The notes under the pieces: generated by a model
The model's input: the letters and a program-made list of their open reading frames with translations, nothing else
Databases searched by the model: none
Told to the model about the DNA's origin: nothing
Source: Rhodovibrionaceae bacterium
GTDB taxonomy: Bacteria; Pseudomonadota; Alphaproteobacteria; Kiloniellales; DSM-21159
Assembly: GCA_028279885.1 (NCBI GenBank)
Contig: JANQMX010000090.1
Span: 1-64,000, forward strand
Reading direction: 5' to 3'
DNA: 64,000 nucleotides
Part shown: positions 17,631-25,612 of the stretch, one piece after another
How positions within the stretch are numbered: position 1 is the first letter of the stretch
Layout: every line of letters starts with the position of its first letter
Made by a program: the position numbers and the translations under genes

Positions 17631-17741
17631 CAAAGCCGTGGTCCCCAGAATCCCATCAGTGACGATGGGTAGCGGACGGGGAAACCGCGGCAGCAAGGTC
17701 TTCTCGTTATGCTTGGCGGGCTGTTCAAGCAGATTGGGGTT
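17631..17741 (-). pseudogene. diverged internal fragment of a dgcA-like racemase gene
   Basis: A minus-strand frame includes LLEQPAKHNEKTLLPRFP and RPLPIVTDGILGTTAL. This aligns with residues about 197-231 of the intact DgcA at 21995-22972 (LLEQPLKHGDDALLAAFP, HPLPIAADEGFRDHTSL). The two also align at DNA level around 17655-17740 and 22312-22397. One metal-ligand Asp is replaced (VTDG for AADEG), and the frame stops inside the flanking repeat. The rest of the gene is absent, so this is a remnant. Its divergence argues against a recent local duplication. Confidence 0.75.
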
Positions 17742-17833
17742 GAGTTCGGCACTGTCTGGTATGGGGACAGGAAAACGATTGTAATCAACCGCCTCAATCT
17801 CTCCTGAGACAGAAGGGATTTTTGGCACTCAAA

Positions 17834-18967
17834 CTAAGTTTCGGAAAGGCCCGTGGAAACTTGAGACGGAGAACCGAGCGGAAACAACTGTTTGTATATT
17901 TCTAAACCTCTAAATAACGCACGTGAATCTCTATAAGGAGAGGAGAAATGAAAACTCTTTTTCTTGTCCATAAGCCATAAGTTTCCAAATACGGTATAAT
18001 CTGGATACACCGGATCGCTATAATTGAACGACTCACAAATTGCTTCTATAGAATCGCCTGGAACAACAGTATATCCTGGACGGAATAAAGGAAAAAACAC
18101 AGGCCTCCAATTCGTAAATGTATTTAGGGAGTCAACAAAGTATTTGCTTTTATTTACATACAAATTTATCCACATCAGAAGGCCATCAATTTTTCCAGAT
18201 CTCTGAACTTCTAAGTTTATCTTCACGGATTCAGCTTTTTCTTTTTCGCTGGAAAAATAGAGATCTTCAAAAATACCATCATTTGTTATGATATTGCTTC
18301 TGTTTACGTGTCTAAGACAAATTCTCAAGTTAAATGGATGTCCAATGTAATTAAAAATCTTTTCTACATATGGAACGGCTTGCACGCTAAAGCCAGGATG
18401 TTTAGAGAGAGAACTTGGCAGTTCGATACCGGCCACTCTTGTGACACAACGCTCTGGAATAATAACAGGATCGTCTACAAGAAGGCGATTTCTCGCATCA
18501 GATATTAGGGAATCTGCACCTTCAGAGCCTCCGATATTGCCTATAATTTCAGAAACACAAACATCTAATCTGTTTTTAAATGTTATATTTCTAGAATTAT
18601 CATTTATCAGCGTTATTTTATCTTCCAGGCCGAGTGACTTAACTTTCTTGCTTGCCTGAATGTATGCTTCTCGTGATTGCTCAATTGCGTAGACTTTTTT
18701 TGCCCCAGCGGTAATACACTGCCGCGCCCACAAAGCATCCTTTCCTGTGCCAATTTCCAGAACAGTCTTTCCTCTCACCACACTCTGAATGGCTAGAGTG
18801 TATTGTGTGTTTCTGATGTCATCACCTAACATTTCCTTGTAAAGGAAATCATCATAAACAGGATATTCTCCCATTGAAGGCCAGATTTGACATCCTGAAA
18901 ATTGATCTGGGTTTTGGCAGCTTACGGCGATTTTTTCCCCATTTATAACTATGTGTTTTTCCGGCAT
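17834..18967 (-). CDS. PRMT-type SAM-dependent methyltransferase
   Basis: This 377-residue protein has the protein-arginine-methyltransferase architecture. A PRMT-like helix (YKEMLGDDIRNTQYTLAI) precedes motif I (VLEIGTGKD, 69-77) and the acidic post-I residue in AIEQ. The double-E loop has E140 and E149 (SEIIGNIGGSEG) nine residues apart, as in PRMTs. A beta-barrel domain follows, with TNW (285-287) where PRMTs carry the THW loop. The likely reaction is N-methylation of a guanidine or amine using SAM, on a protein or a free amino acid. It is the last of four co-directional island genes and follows an AAGGAGAG site. SznE of streptozotocin biosynthesis is a known small-molecule relative in type. 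Confidence 0.82.
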   Translation of the reverse strand: MPEKHIVINGEKIAVSCQNPDQFSGCQIWPSMGEYPVYDDFLYKEMLGDDIRNTQYTLAIQSVVRGKTVLEIGTGKDALWARQCITAGAKKVYAIEQSREAYIQASKKVKSLGLEDKITLINDNSRNITFKNRLDVCVSEIIGNIGGSEGADSLISDARNRLLVDDPVIIPERCVTRVAGIELPSSLSKHPGFSVQAVPYVEKIFNYIGHPFNLRICLRHVNRSNIITNDGIFEDLYFSSEKEKAESVKINLEVQRSGKIDGLLMWINLYVNKSKYFVDSLNTFTNWRPVFFPLFRPGYTVVPGDSIEAICESFNYSDPVYPDYTVFGNLWLMDKKKSFHFSSPYRDSRALFRGLEIYKQLFPLGSPSQVSTGLSET

Positions 18968-19003
18968 TTAGAACACTCTCTCCTTATATAATTATCTTTG
19001 GTG

Positions 19004-19954
19004 TTAACTCGGAATTCCCCAAGAAAACGGATCTTCTGGATCAATGATTACGAAGGAATCGCCGTTAACGTATCCAGAGCTAGTTATTGTCGGTAAGATG
19101 GACGATGAATCGCCCCACTCGTAGCTTGCTTGAAAACGACTGCCTGTTACACCTTCTTGGTGCCAAATCATGTTTGGCTCAAAAGTATTGTCGGCAGCTA
19201 AACAAGCCAGCTTCGCGCAAGTAGCAGTGCCGCACGGAGATCGATCATAAGCGTCTCCAGGGCACAGTACAAAAGAACGACTATTTGCAGTCGAGCTCAT
19301 TCCAAAAAGCGCGACATAATCAATAGGGGCGCCGCCAATTCCTCGAATGGAAGATTTTTGAAGAGTGGTTTTTATACTTCTCGATATGCTTAGCAAGCTG
19401 TGGATATTGCGTATATTAATTTCTAACGAATGCTCTTCCACCAATAAGAACCAATTTCCACCCCATGCTATATCCCCGAACAATCGTCCTCGACCTGGCA
19501 CATTTAACTCTATTTGTTTTATATATCTGTAGCAAGGCACATTGAATACACGAACTTGACCGTCTTCGGTGAACTCGGTTCTTACAATACCGGCGGGTGT
19601 TTCAATATAGTGTTGTCCGGGCGCTATCCGTCCCAAATATGCGAGAGTTTTCACAAGTCCGACAGTACCATGGATACACATATCAAGATAGCCAACGGTA
19701 TCGAAGAATATGATCCCGGCAGTGTATGTACGGGAACTTGGTGAGCAGAGTAGGCCGCCAACAATTACATCAAGTCGACGAGGCTCACTCAGAACTGCGC
19801 GACGATAATGGTCAAACTGTTCACGAAAAAGCTTTGCGCGCAAATGAATCGGACCGTTTCCTAACTCCGGTCCACCTTCTATAATTATTCGCGTAGGTTC
19901 ACCTACCGTGTGTGAGTCTACGACGCGAAGCTGTGTCACATGGGGGATTCTCAT
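19004..19954 (-). CDS. 4-hydroxyproline 2-epimerase-like (proline racemase family)
   Basis: This is a 316-residue cofactor-independent epimerase of the proline racemase family. Both catalytic cysteines are present: C93 in MCIHGTVG and C241 in DRSPCGTAT. N-terminal VVDSHTVGEPTRIIIEGGP and DIAWGGNWFLLVEEH fit the 4-hydroxyproline epimerase subgroup. The ATG at 19954 fits the family start; an in-frame TTG at 19966 overlaps the upstream stop. It follows the exporter gene by 8 bases and precedes the PRMT-like gene by 36. In this setting it may invert the alpha-carbon of an unusual amino acid rather than serve hydroxyproline catabolism. No other hydroxyproline genes are nearby. Confidence 0.88.
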   Translation of the reverse strand: MRIPHVTQLRVVDSHTVGEPTRIIIEGGPELGNGPIHLRAKLFREQFDHYRRAVLSEPRRLDVIVGGLLCSPSSRTYTAGIIFFDTVGYLDMCIHGTVGLVKTLAYLGRIAPGQHYIETPAGIVRTEFTEDGQVRVFNVPCYRYIKQIELNVPGRGRLFGDIAWGGNWFLLVEEHSLEINIRNIHSLLSISRSIKTTLQKSSIRGIGGAPIDYVALFGMSSTANSRSFVLCPGDAYDRSPCGTATCAKLACLAADNTFEPNMIWHQEGVTGSRFQASYEWGDSSSILPTITSSGYVNGDSFVIIDPEDPFSWGIPS

Positions 19955-19962
19955 TTGCCGCT

Positions 19963-20850
19963 TCAAACAGGTTTAGATTTGTTTCTTTTTAAGCGCCTCT
20001 TGTCGAATATCGTTATCCCGAGAGAAGCGATAGATATCAGTGCTACGGCTATCCATGAGCGCAATGTGATGGCGTCAGAAAGAAAGGTAATCCCGATGAC
20101 AGTAGCAACAACTGGTTCAAAAGATATCAGTATTCCAAATTTGCGAGGAGGCATAGAACGGAGAGCGATAAACTCGAATAGAAGTGGAATGGCGGCAGAA
20201 AACACAGCGACGGCGCAAATTGCGATGATTGTTTCTAGATTACTCGCCAGATTTGTTAGCGCCTGAACACCGGCAATAGGCGATAGAGCTATTGCGGAAA
20301 CAAGCATCGCAAGAGCCAAACCTACACCGCTATCAATTTGCCGGCTCAGCCTGCGACTGGTTATGATAAAGCAGACCCAGCCGGCCGCTGACAAAAATGC
20401 AAAAAGTAATCCGATAGGATCTAAGTCTTGACCGATTGAAGGGGTCAGCAAAAGTATGCCGACACCTGCACACGTGACACATAATACATCTAATGCGCGC
20501 CGGGAAGTGGCAAGCGCGAGCCCAAGAGGGCCCAAGAACTCAATTGAAACAGCAATCCCGAGTGGAATTCGAGATAGCGCCTCATAAAAAGTGGCGCTTT
20601 GTGCAAGCATTGTGAGGCCCAGTAAAATGATTCCGACGGGCGCTTTCTGAATTGCTCTTCCAAGGAAAGATTTATAAAGTAAACATAACCCTACGCCGGC
20701 AATTAGCATCCGAAAAAACAGAATGCCCTGCGGGCCGAATACCGGAAACAGCGAGATAGCAAGTGCCGATCCAATCTGAATAGAAATGATTGCACAGATA
20801 ACTAGTATCGTTGGAGGAATACCCTCCATTGACCGGATGGCGCCGTTCAT
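19963..20850 (-). CDS. EamA-family exporter (RhtA-like)
   Basis: This 295-residue inner-membrane protein has about ten hydrophobic helices in two EamA repeats and resembles threonine/homoserine exporter RhtA: FPVFGPQGILFFRMLIAG near the N-terminus, IPLGIAVSIEFLGPLG in the middle, and RKFGILISFEPVVATVIG in the second repeat. A basic tail (KRRLKRNKSK) follows. It lies between the oxidase and epimerase genes, with 123 bp to the oxidase and near-contact with the epimerase. In a four-gene cluster of amino-acid-modifying enzymes it most likely exports the product. Confidence 0.88.
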   Translation of the reverse strand: MNGAIRSMEGIPPTILVICAIISIQIGSALAISLFPVFGPQGILFFRMLIAGVGLCLLYKSFLGRAIQKAPVGIILLGLTMLAQSATFYEALSRIPLGIAVSIEFLGPLGLALATSRRALDVLCVTCAGVGILLLTPSIGQDLDPIGLLFAFLSAAGWVCFIITSRRLSRQIDSGVGLALAMLVSAIALSPIAGVQALTNLASNLETIIAICAVAVFSAAIPLLFEFIALRSMPPRKFGILISFEPVVATVIGITFLSDAITLRSWIAVALISIASLGITIFDKRRLKRNKSKPV

Positions 20851-20973
20851 TACAATTTGTTTTTAACGATGAGTGTTTTTATCGTCATACGCTTCCGTGC
20901 CTCTCTTTTTTTGCGATTTTTTTATGTTTTCAAAGCATTATTTCCTGATAGGTGCATCGGAAGTTAGCGATAT

Positions 20974-21756
20974 TCAATTACTGATATTTAGTTCTCCATA
21001 TTGTTCTATTTTAAACGTTAGCTCTAACGCGGTAAAGAGGTTGCCATACGCGTTTAAGAACGCATTTGCACCGTTCTGTATGGCGTCCCAGGCTGCAGGC
21101 TCTCGTTCACAATAAGCCAATACTGCATCTCGGCTGGTTGAGCCGTGCATAGGCTCTACTTCAGTATGTATCTGATAGAATTCTAGGCGGGGATCATGAG
21201 GTCCGTTTAAGCCATAAGCATCTGGAAAAGCACAAAACCCTTCAAGGCAAAGATTAAATTCAACATCTGACGTGACTTCTGACGCCATATGAAACCCTAA
21301 ACCTTCTGGAATACTTTTTTTTCTATAATAGCTGGAGGTCAATGTTGCCATAGTGGTGGCTTCTGGGAGAATAAACTCCTTCCGCATAAGATCATTTTTT
21401 TGAATACCAAAACTGGCGGCCATCTCAAGAAAGTAAGTATGATGAGATTGCTGTATTCCTTTATCGAGTTTGTGAAGGCCGAACTCATCAACAGCAGAAT
21501 ATAGAACTGATGCTGCTCGTGTTACTGCGCCAAAACGATCGTGCATCATCCAATCATCGGCAACTCGGAGTCCCAGAGCTAAGATGCCAACGGGAATCTC
21601 TTTGAAGAATTCGGCAGTACTAGCGAGGAAGATCGTTAGTGTTTCCGGTGACATCGGCGTTTTTTTTAGCTGAATGCCAAAGTCGTCCAGTTTTTTCATT
21701 CCAGAGTGATGTTCAATATAGCAAACAAGATCATTGATTGTTTGGGGGGTAGCCAT
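20974..21756 (-). CDS. heme-oxygenase-like diiron oxidase (HDO) family protein
   Basis: This 260-residue all-helical protein fits the heme-oxygenase-like iron-containing redox enzyme superfamily (SznF central domain, BesC, BelK/HrmI, PqqC/TenA fold). Candidate metal ligands are E91 (VDEFGLH), H105 (QQSHHTYF), E160 (HMASEVT) and the H197-xxx-E201-xx-H204 cluster (IHTEVEPMH). The last matches the family's HxxxDxxH spacing with Asp replaced by Glu. Known members oxidise amines or cleave C-C bonds of amino acids using Fe(II) and O2. It is the first gene of the island operon. The exact reaction is unknown; N-oxygenation is a reasonable guess given the PRMT-like partner. Confidence 0.75.
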   Translation of the reverse strand: MATPQTINDLVCYIEHHSGMKKLDDFGIQLKKTPMSPETLTIFLASTAEFFKEIPVGILALGLRVADDWMMHDRFGAVTRAASVLYSAVDEFGLHKLDKGIQQSHHTYFLEMAASFGIQKNDLMRKEFILPEATTMATLTSSYYRKKSIPEGLGFHMASEVTSDVEFNLCLEGFCAFPDAYGLNGPHDPRLEFYQIHTEVEPMHGSTSRDAVLAYCEREPAAWDAIQNGANAFLNAYGNLFTALELTFKIEQYGELNISN

Positions 21757-21940
21757 TGTCAGCTCAGTTGCAGTGTAAGGTTGAACTTAAAGGTATGCGC
21801 AAAAAAGCGTTATGGCCAGGATAAAAACTTATTTAATATGGGTATAAAAGTGTGACAGATGTTGTGTCGGGCGCTAAAGGGGAGATCTATTCGATGTTGT
21901 CCGTCGCGCTTTCGCGTGGGCTGATGTTAGGTCCGCGCCG

Positions 21941-21975
21941 ATTATGCTGACTTCACTAGTCGATCGACGTTCAGT
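21941..21975 (-). repeat. right copy of 35-bp imperfect direct repeat
   Basis: This is the partner of 17595-17629 (31 of 35 identical, same orientation). It lies 19 bp beyond the stop of intact dgcA, marking the right border of the AT-rich island. The base composition becomes GC-rich from about 21860 on, so the 21757-21940 spacer grades from AT-rich promoter-like sequence for the oxidase gene into backbone DNA. Confidence 0.8.
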
Positions 21976-21994
21976 GCTGAGCTGTGCAATTTCC

Positions 21995-22972
21995 TCATCC
22001 CCATAGCGCTTGCGGCGCGGGGAGAATACCAGCGGGTTCGTAGGTCAAGCCTGGCTCTCTGTCCTCTGCCAGGAGCCAGGGGCCGTCTAGATCGACGAAG
22101 CTGGCGAGGCTGCCGACCAGGATGGCGGGCGCCATGGCGAGCGAGGTGCCGACGTTGCAGCCGACCATGATGCCAAGGCCCTTGGCTCGCGCTTCACGGG
22201 CCGTGGCCAAGGCCTCGGTGAGACCGCCGGCCTTGTCGAGCTTGATGTTGACGTAGTCGTAGCGGCCCTCGACAGCCGGCAGGGAGGTGTGATCCCGAAA
22301 GCCCTCGTCGGCGGCGATAGGTAGAGGATGGGGAAACGCGGCGAGCAAGGCATCGTCGCCGTGCTTCAAGGGTTGTTCGAGCAACTCGACGCCCATCTCG
22401 GCCAGAGGCCCGACGCTGTCCGCCAGCTCCTCGGGCGGCCAGCCCTCGTTGGCGTCGACGATCAACCGTGCCTCCGGCACGGCCTCCCGTACCGCGGCCA
22501 CGCGAGCCAGGTTCCCCGGACCGCCGAGCTTCAGCTTGAGCAGGGGCCACGCGGCGTCGCGGGCAGCGGCGGCCATGGCCTCCGGCGTCCCGAGGCTGAT
22601 GGTGAAGACGGTCGGCAGCCGCTCGGGCGGCTCCAGCCCTGCCAGTTCCCAGGCGCTTTTGCCGCTAAGCTTGGCTTCCAGGTCCCAGAGCGCGCAGTCG
22701 ATCGCCGAGCGCGCCGGCCCAGCGGGCAGCGCATCGAGCAACGCCTTTCGCCCCATGCCGCCTTCCAGCGCCTCCTTCACCGACAGGGCTTGTTCGACCG
22801 TGTCGGGCGCCGCCGGATTGAACAGCTCGCCACGCTCTCCCTCGCCACGGCCGACCGCGCCGTTTTCGGCAATCTCCACCACCACGACGTCGCCGGTCTC
22901 CTGCGTCAGGCGGGAGATGACGAAGGGCTCCTTGAGCGGCCATTGCTCGGCGCGGACGCTGACCTCACGCAT
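21995..22972 (-). CDS. dgcA: N-acetyl-D-glutamate racemase (enolase superfamily)
   Basis: This 325-residue enolase-superfamily enzyme is of the dipeptide epimerase/DgcA group. DgcA racemises N-acetyl-D-glutamate to N-acetyl-L-glutamate in the D-glutamate catabolic route described in marine Proteobacteria. Catalytic features are complete: the KxK motif (KLKLGG, 146-148), metal ligands D173 (IVDANEGW), E199 (LLEQPL) and D222 (AADEG), and the opposing lysines in NIKLDKAGG (244-247). The start MREVSV at 22972 overlaps the end of dgcN by 8 nt; the longer frame is a shadow of dgcN. It ends at the island's right border. Confidence 0.9.
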   Translation of the reverse strand: MREVSVRAEQWPLKEPFVISRLTQETGDVVVVEIAENGAVGRGEGERGELFNPAAPDTVEQALSVKEALEGGMGRKALLDALPAGPARSAIDCALWDLEAKLSGKSAWELAGLEPPERLPTVFTISLGTPEAMAAAARDAAWPLLKLKLGGPGNLARVAAVREAVPEARLIVDANEGWPPEELADSVGPLAEMGVELLEQPLKHGDDALLAAFPHPLPIAADEGFRDHTSLPAVEGRYDYVNIKLDKAGGLTEALATAREARAKGLGIMVGCNVGTSLAMAPAILVGSLASFVDLDGPWLLAEDREPGLTYEPAGILPAPQALWG

Positions 22973-23978
22973 AGTGGGACTCGAGCACATCGACGAGCGG
23001 TGCGACACCGGTGCGCACCGGGTCGACGCAGGGCAGGGCGAGCTGCTCGGCGGTCTCCGCCAAAAAACGCTCGGCTTCGTCCGCCGGCAGCTTGCTGGTG
23101 TTGATGCTGGCGCCGATGAAGCGGACATCCGGGTTGGTCAGGCGTCCAGTTCCCAGGTTGAGATCGATGCAGTCCTCCAGGCTCGGCAGGTGCCACTTCT
23201 CCATGCCGTCGATATGCGGCCGCTTGGCCTCATGGCAGAGCACCAAGGCATCGGGCTGCGAGCCGTGCAGCAGGCCGAGGCTGACCCCGGCATAGGAGGG
23301 ATGAAAGAGCGAGCCCTGGCCTTCGACGATGTCCCAGTGGGCGGGCTCGGCCTCGGGCGAAAGCAGCTCCGCCGCGCCCGAGACGAAATCAGACACCACC
23401 GCATCGACGCAGATGCCGCTGCCGGCAATGAAGATGCCGGTCTGTCCCGTCGCGCGGAAGTCCGCGTTGTGGCCGCGCTGCCGCATCTCCGTTTCCAGGG
23501 CAAGGGCGGTGAACATCTTGCCGACGCAGGTGTCGGTGCCGACGGTCAGAAGCCGGCGGCCGGCGCGCTTGTCGCCCCGCCCGACGGGGATGGGCCCATC
23601 GGGGTGGCGCACGTCGATCAGACGGCGGCCGCGTTGCTCTGCCGCTTCGGCAAGCGCTGGGTTCTCGATGAGGCGGCTGTGCAAGCCGGCGGCGAGGTCG
23701 AGGCCGGCATCGAGCGCCGCCGTCATCTCTGCCATCCAGCGCTCGGGCAGGCGGCCGCCGGCCGGTGCTACGCCGATGATCAGCGTACCGGCACCTTGCG
23801 CCGCCGCCGCCGCGTAGTCCATGTCGGGCAGGCCCGTGTCGGCGCCGCAGCCTGGTAGGCGTCGCTGGCCAATGCACCAGTCGCGCCGCCAGTGGGCGAT
23901 GCCGGTCGCTGTCTTGGCGGCCAGCGGGTCCTCGTCGTCACCGAGAAAAAGCAGATAGGGATGCTTGAGTTCGTGCAC
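22965..23978 (-). CDS. dgcN: D-glutamate N-acetyltransferase (DUF1611)
   Basis: This 337-residue DUF1611/COG3367 protein is DgcN-like. DgcN acetylates D-glutamate with acetyl-CoA, the first step before DgcA. The C-terminal domain has the P-loop-like TVGTDTCVGKMFTALALE and the ATGQTGIFIAGSGICVDAVV segment. The N-terminal domain (LIIGVAPAGGRLPERW) is typical. The start is GTG at 23978, with AGGAG-type sequence upstream. It sits between the aminotransferase gene (25-bp gap) and dgcA (8-nt overlap), so the three are co-transcribed. Confidence 0.9.
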   Translation of the reverse strand: MHELKHPYLLFLGDDEDPLAAKTATGIAHWRRDWCIGQRRLPGCGADTGLPDMDYAAAAAQGAGTLIIGVAPAGGRLPERWMAEMTAALDAGLDLAAGLHSRLIENPALAEAAEQRGRRLIDVRHPDGPIPVGRGDKRAGRRLLTVGTDTCVGKMFTALALETEMRQRGHNADFRATGQTGIFIAGSGICVDAVVSDFVSGAAELLSPEAEPAHWDIVEGQGSLFHPSYAGVSLGLLHGSQPDALVLCHEAKRPHIDGMEKWHLPSLEDCIDLNLGTGRLTNPDVRFIGASINTSKLPADEAERFLAETAEQLALPCVDPVRTGVAPLVDVLESHYA

Positions 23979-24003
23979 CTAGGAACTCCTATAGGAGGGG
24001 TGA

Positions 24004-25389
24004 TCAGATAAGGCCGTCGCGTGCAAGCCGGTCGCTGCAGCGGCTCAGCACCTTGGCCAGGCCCGTGGTGATCTCTTGGACCTGCTCTTCGTTGACGATC
24101 AGCGGCGGCGTCATCATCAGCCATTGGCCGAACTTTCCGCCGTTGGGCACGCGGGAGTAGATCGCCAGGCCCTCTTCCATGCCCAGCGTGCAGATTTGGC
24201 CGACCGCGTTGTGCTCCATGGGGATCGACTCTTTCGTTTCCTTGTTCGCGACCAGCTCGATGGCCTGCAGCAGGCCACGCCCGCGCACGTCGCCGACGAT
24301 CGGCGAGTCTGCCATGACGGCGCGTAGCTCGCTCATCAGCAGCGTGCCCATGCGCTCGGCGTTGGCGATCAGGTCGAGGCGCTCGGTTTCCTGCAGCACG
24401 GCATGGCCAACGGCGCAGCTCAGGGGATTGGCATTGTAGGTGTGGCCGTGCAGGAAACCGCCCTCGGCAGCGACGGCATCGACCATTTCGGATGAGGCCA
24501 ACATCAGACCGAGCGGCGTGAAGCCGGCGCCGACACCCTTGGCCAGCACCACCAGGTCGGGAAGGGCATCCGGCCAGTGATGGGCCGCCAGGAAGCGGCC
24601 GCTGCGGCCCGCGCCGCTCATCACCTCGTCGTAGATCAGCAAGAGACCGTAGCGATCGCAGATCTCGCGCACGTGTCGGTAGTAGAGGTCTGGAGCGACC
24701 AAGGCGCCGGTCGCGAGGCCGCCGATTGGCTCCATGATAAAGGCTGCCACCGTTTCCGGTCCTTGACGCTCGATCTCTTCGGCCAAGGCTTGGGCGGTGC
24801 TGCGGGCCCGCTCTTCGGGCGTCTCGCCGGGCTCGAGACGATAAGTGAAGGGGGCTGGGACTTTCGGCATGGCCTGCATCATCGGCCCGAAGATCTCCTG
24901 CGAGATCTCGTCGCCCGAGACGGCGGCGGCGCCGAGGGTGCCGCCGTGGTAGGCCGGGTGGCGGCTGATCACCTTCCAGCGGCTCGGCTCACCCTTGGCG
25001 ATGGCGTACTGCCGGGCGAACTTGAGCGCGCTTTCCACCGCCTCCGAGCCGCCGCTGACCACGAAGGGGCAATCGTAGCCGGGACCGGCGAGGCGGGAGA
25101 GGCTCTCGCTCAGCGCCAGGTTGGCCTCGCTCTTGAACATCACCGGCCAGGCGAAGCAGGCCTTCTGCGCCTGCTTGGTCATGGCATCCAGCACCGCGGC
25201 ATTGCCGTGGCCCAGGTTGCAGGTCACAGGCCCTGAGGTCGTATCGATGTAGCGTCGCCCCAGGCTGTCCCAGAAGTAGAGACCCTCGGCGCGCTCGATG
25301 GTCGGCGCGTCCGGACCGTGCAGGCCAAGAAAGAAGCGCCGAAAATGGCCCCGATTGTCCTGGGCCAGCATGGCCTGGTCCGGGTTCAC
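24004..25389 (-). CDS. class III PLP-dependent aminotransferase
   Basis: This 461-residue omega-type aminotransferase has the PLP-binding Lys in VVLAKGVGAGFTPLG, the cofactor Asp in LLIYDEVMSGAGR, SGGSEAVESALKFAR, the AYHGGTLGA loop and GHTYNANPLSC. Length and motifs fit enzymes acting on omega-amino acids, polyamines or aryl amines. It is first in the operon with dgcN and dgcA, which suggests the operon handles an amino acid or amine beyond D-glutamate alone. It diverges from the BKACE gene over 223 bp containing a palindrome. Confidence 0.93.
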   Translation of the reverse strand: MNPDQAMLAQDNRGHFRRFFLGLHGPDAPTIERAEGLYFWDSLGRRYIDTTSGPVTCNLGHGNAAVLDAMTKQAQKACFAWPVMFKSEANLALSESLSRLAGPGYDCPFVVSGGSEAVESALKFARQYAIAKGEPSRWKVISRHPAYHGGTLGAAAVSGDEISQEIFGPMMQAMPKVPAPFTYRLEPGETPEERARSTAQALAEEIERQGPETVAAFIMEPIGGLATGALVAPDLYYRHVREICDRYGLLLIYDEVMSGAGRSGRFLAAHHWPDALPDLVVLAKGVGAGFTPLGLMLASSEMVDAVAAEGGFLHGHTYNANPLSCAVGHAVLQETERLDLIANAERMGTLLMSELRAVMADSPIVGDVRGRGLLQAIELVANKETKESIPMEHNAVGQICTLGMEEGLAIYSRVPNGGKFGQWLMMTPPLIVNEEQVQEITTGLAKVLSRCSDRLARDGLI

Positions 25390-25466
25390 GTTACCGCCTC
25401 CGGATGTCGTTGGAGCGCTATCTGTAAAGTGCTTAACAATTTCGTGAGCCTAGCGCGGGCCGCTTG

Positions 25467-25481
25467 TCGCTTGTCAAGCGA
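25467..25481. promoter_or_regulatory. palindromic operator candidate in a divergent promoter region
   Basis: TCGCTTG-T-CAAGCGA is a perfect 15-bp palindrome located 77 bp upstream of the aminotransferase start and 131 bp upstream of the BKACE start. The TTGTCAA core resembles sites of some GntR-type regulators. No regulator gene is adjacent, so the binder is unknown. Confidence 0.4.
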
Positions 25482-25612
25482 ACCAACTGCCGGGCAGCCC
25501 TGCGTGCCGCGATGGGGCGCAATGAGGTGAGCGACGCTTTTCCCTTGGCGCGGGCGCCGATAAGCTCTCGCCCCAGTCAGCAAAACAACGAAGCGCCTGG
25601 AAAGGGGAGGTC

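Larger units (their letters stand above)
17595..21975. mobile_element. AT-rich genomic island bounded by direct repeats
   Basis: Between the two 35-bp repeats the base composition drops sharply. For example, 18121-18180 has only 16 G or C in 60, while both flanks are strongly GC-rich. The segment holds four minus-strand genes (diiron oxidase, EamA exporter, hydroxyproline-epimerase-like, PRMT-like) and a diverged dgcA fragment at its left end. No integrase or transposase is present. Duplicated dgcA-end sequence on both borders suggests arrival by recombination at the dgcA 3' end from a donor with a related dgcA. The exact limits are inferred from the repeats. Confidence 0.75.

Noticed and set aside
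17595..21975. Direct repeats as att sites of a tyrosine integrase
   Set aside because: No integrase or tRNA gene is present, and the repeats are imperfect and linked to dgcA sequence. Recombination through the dgcA flank is simpler.
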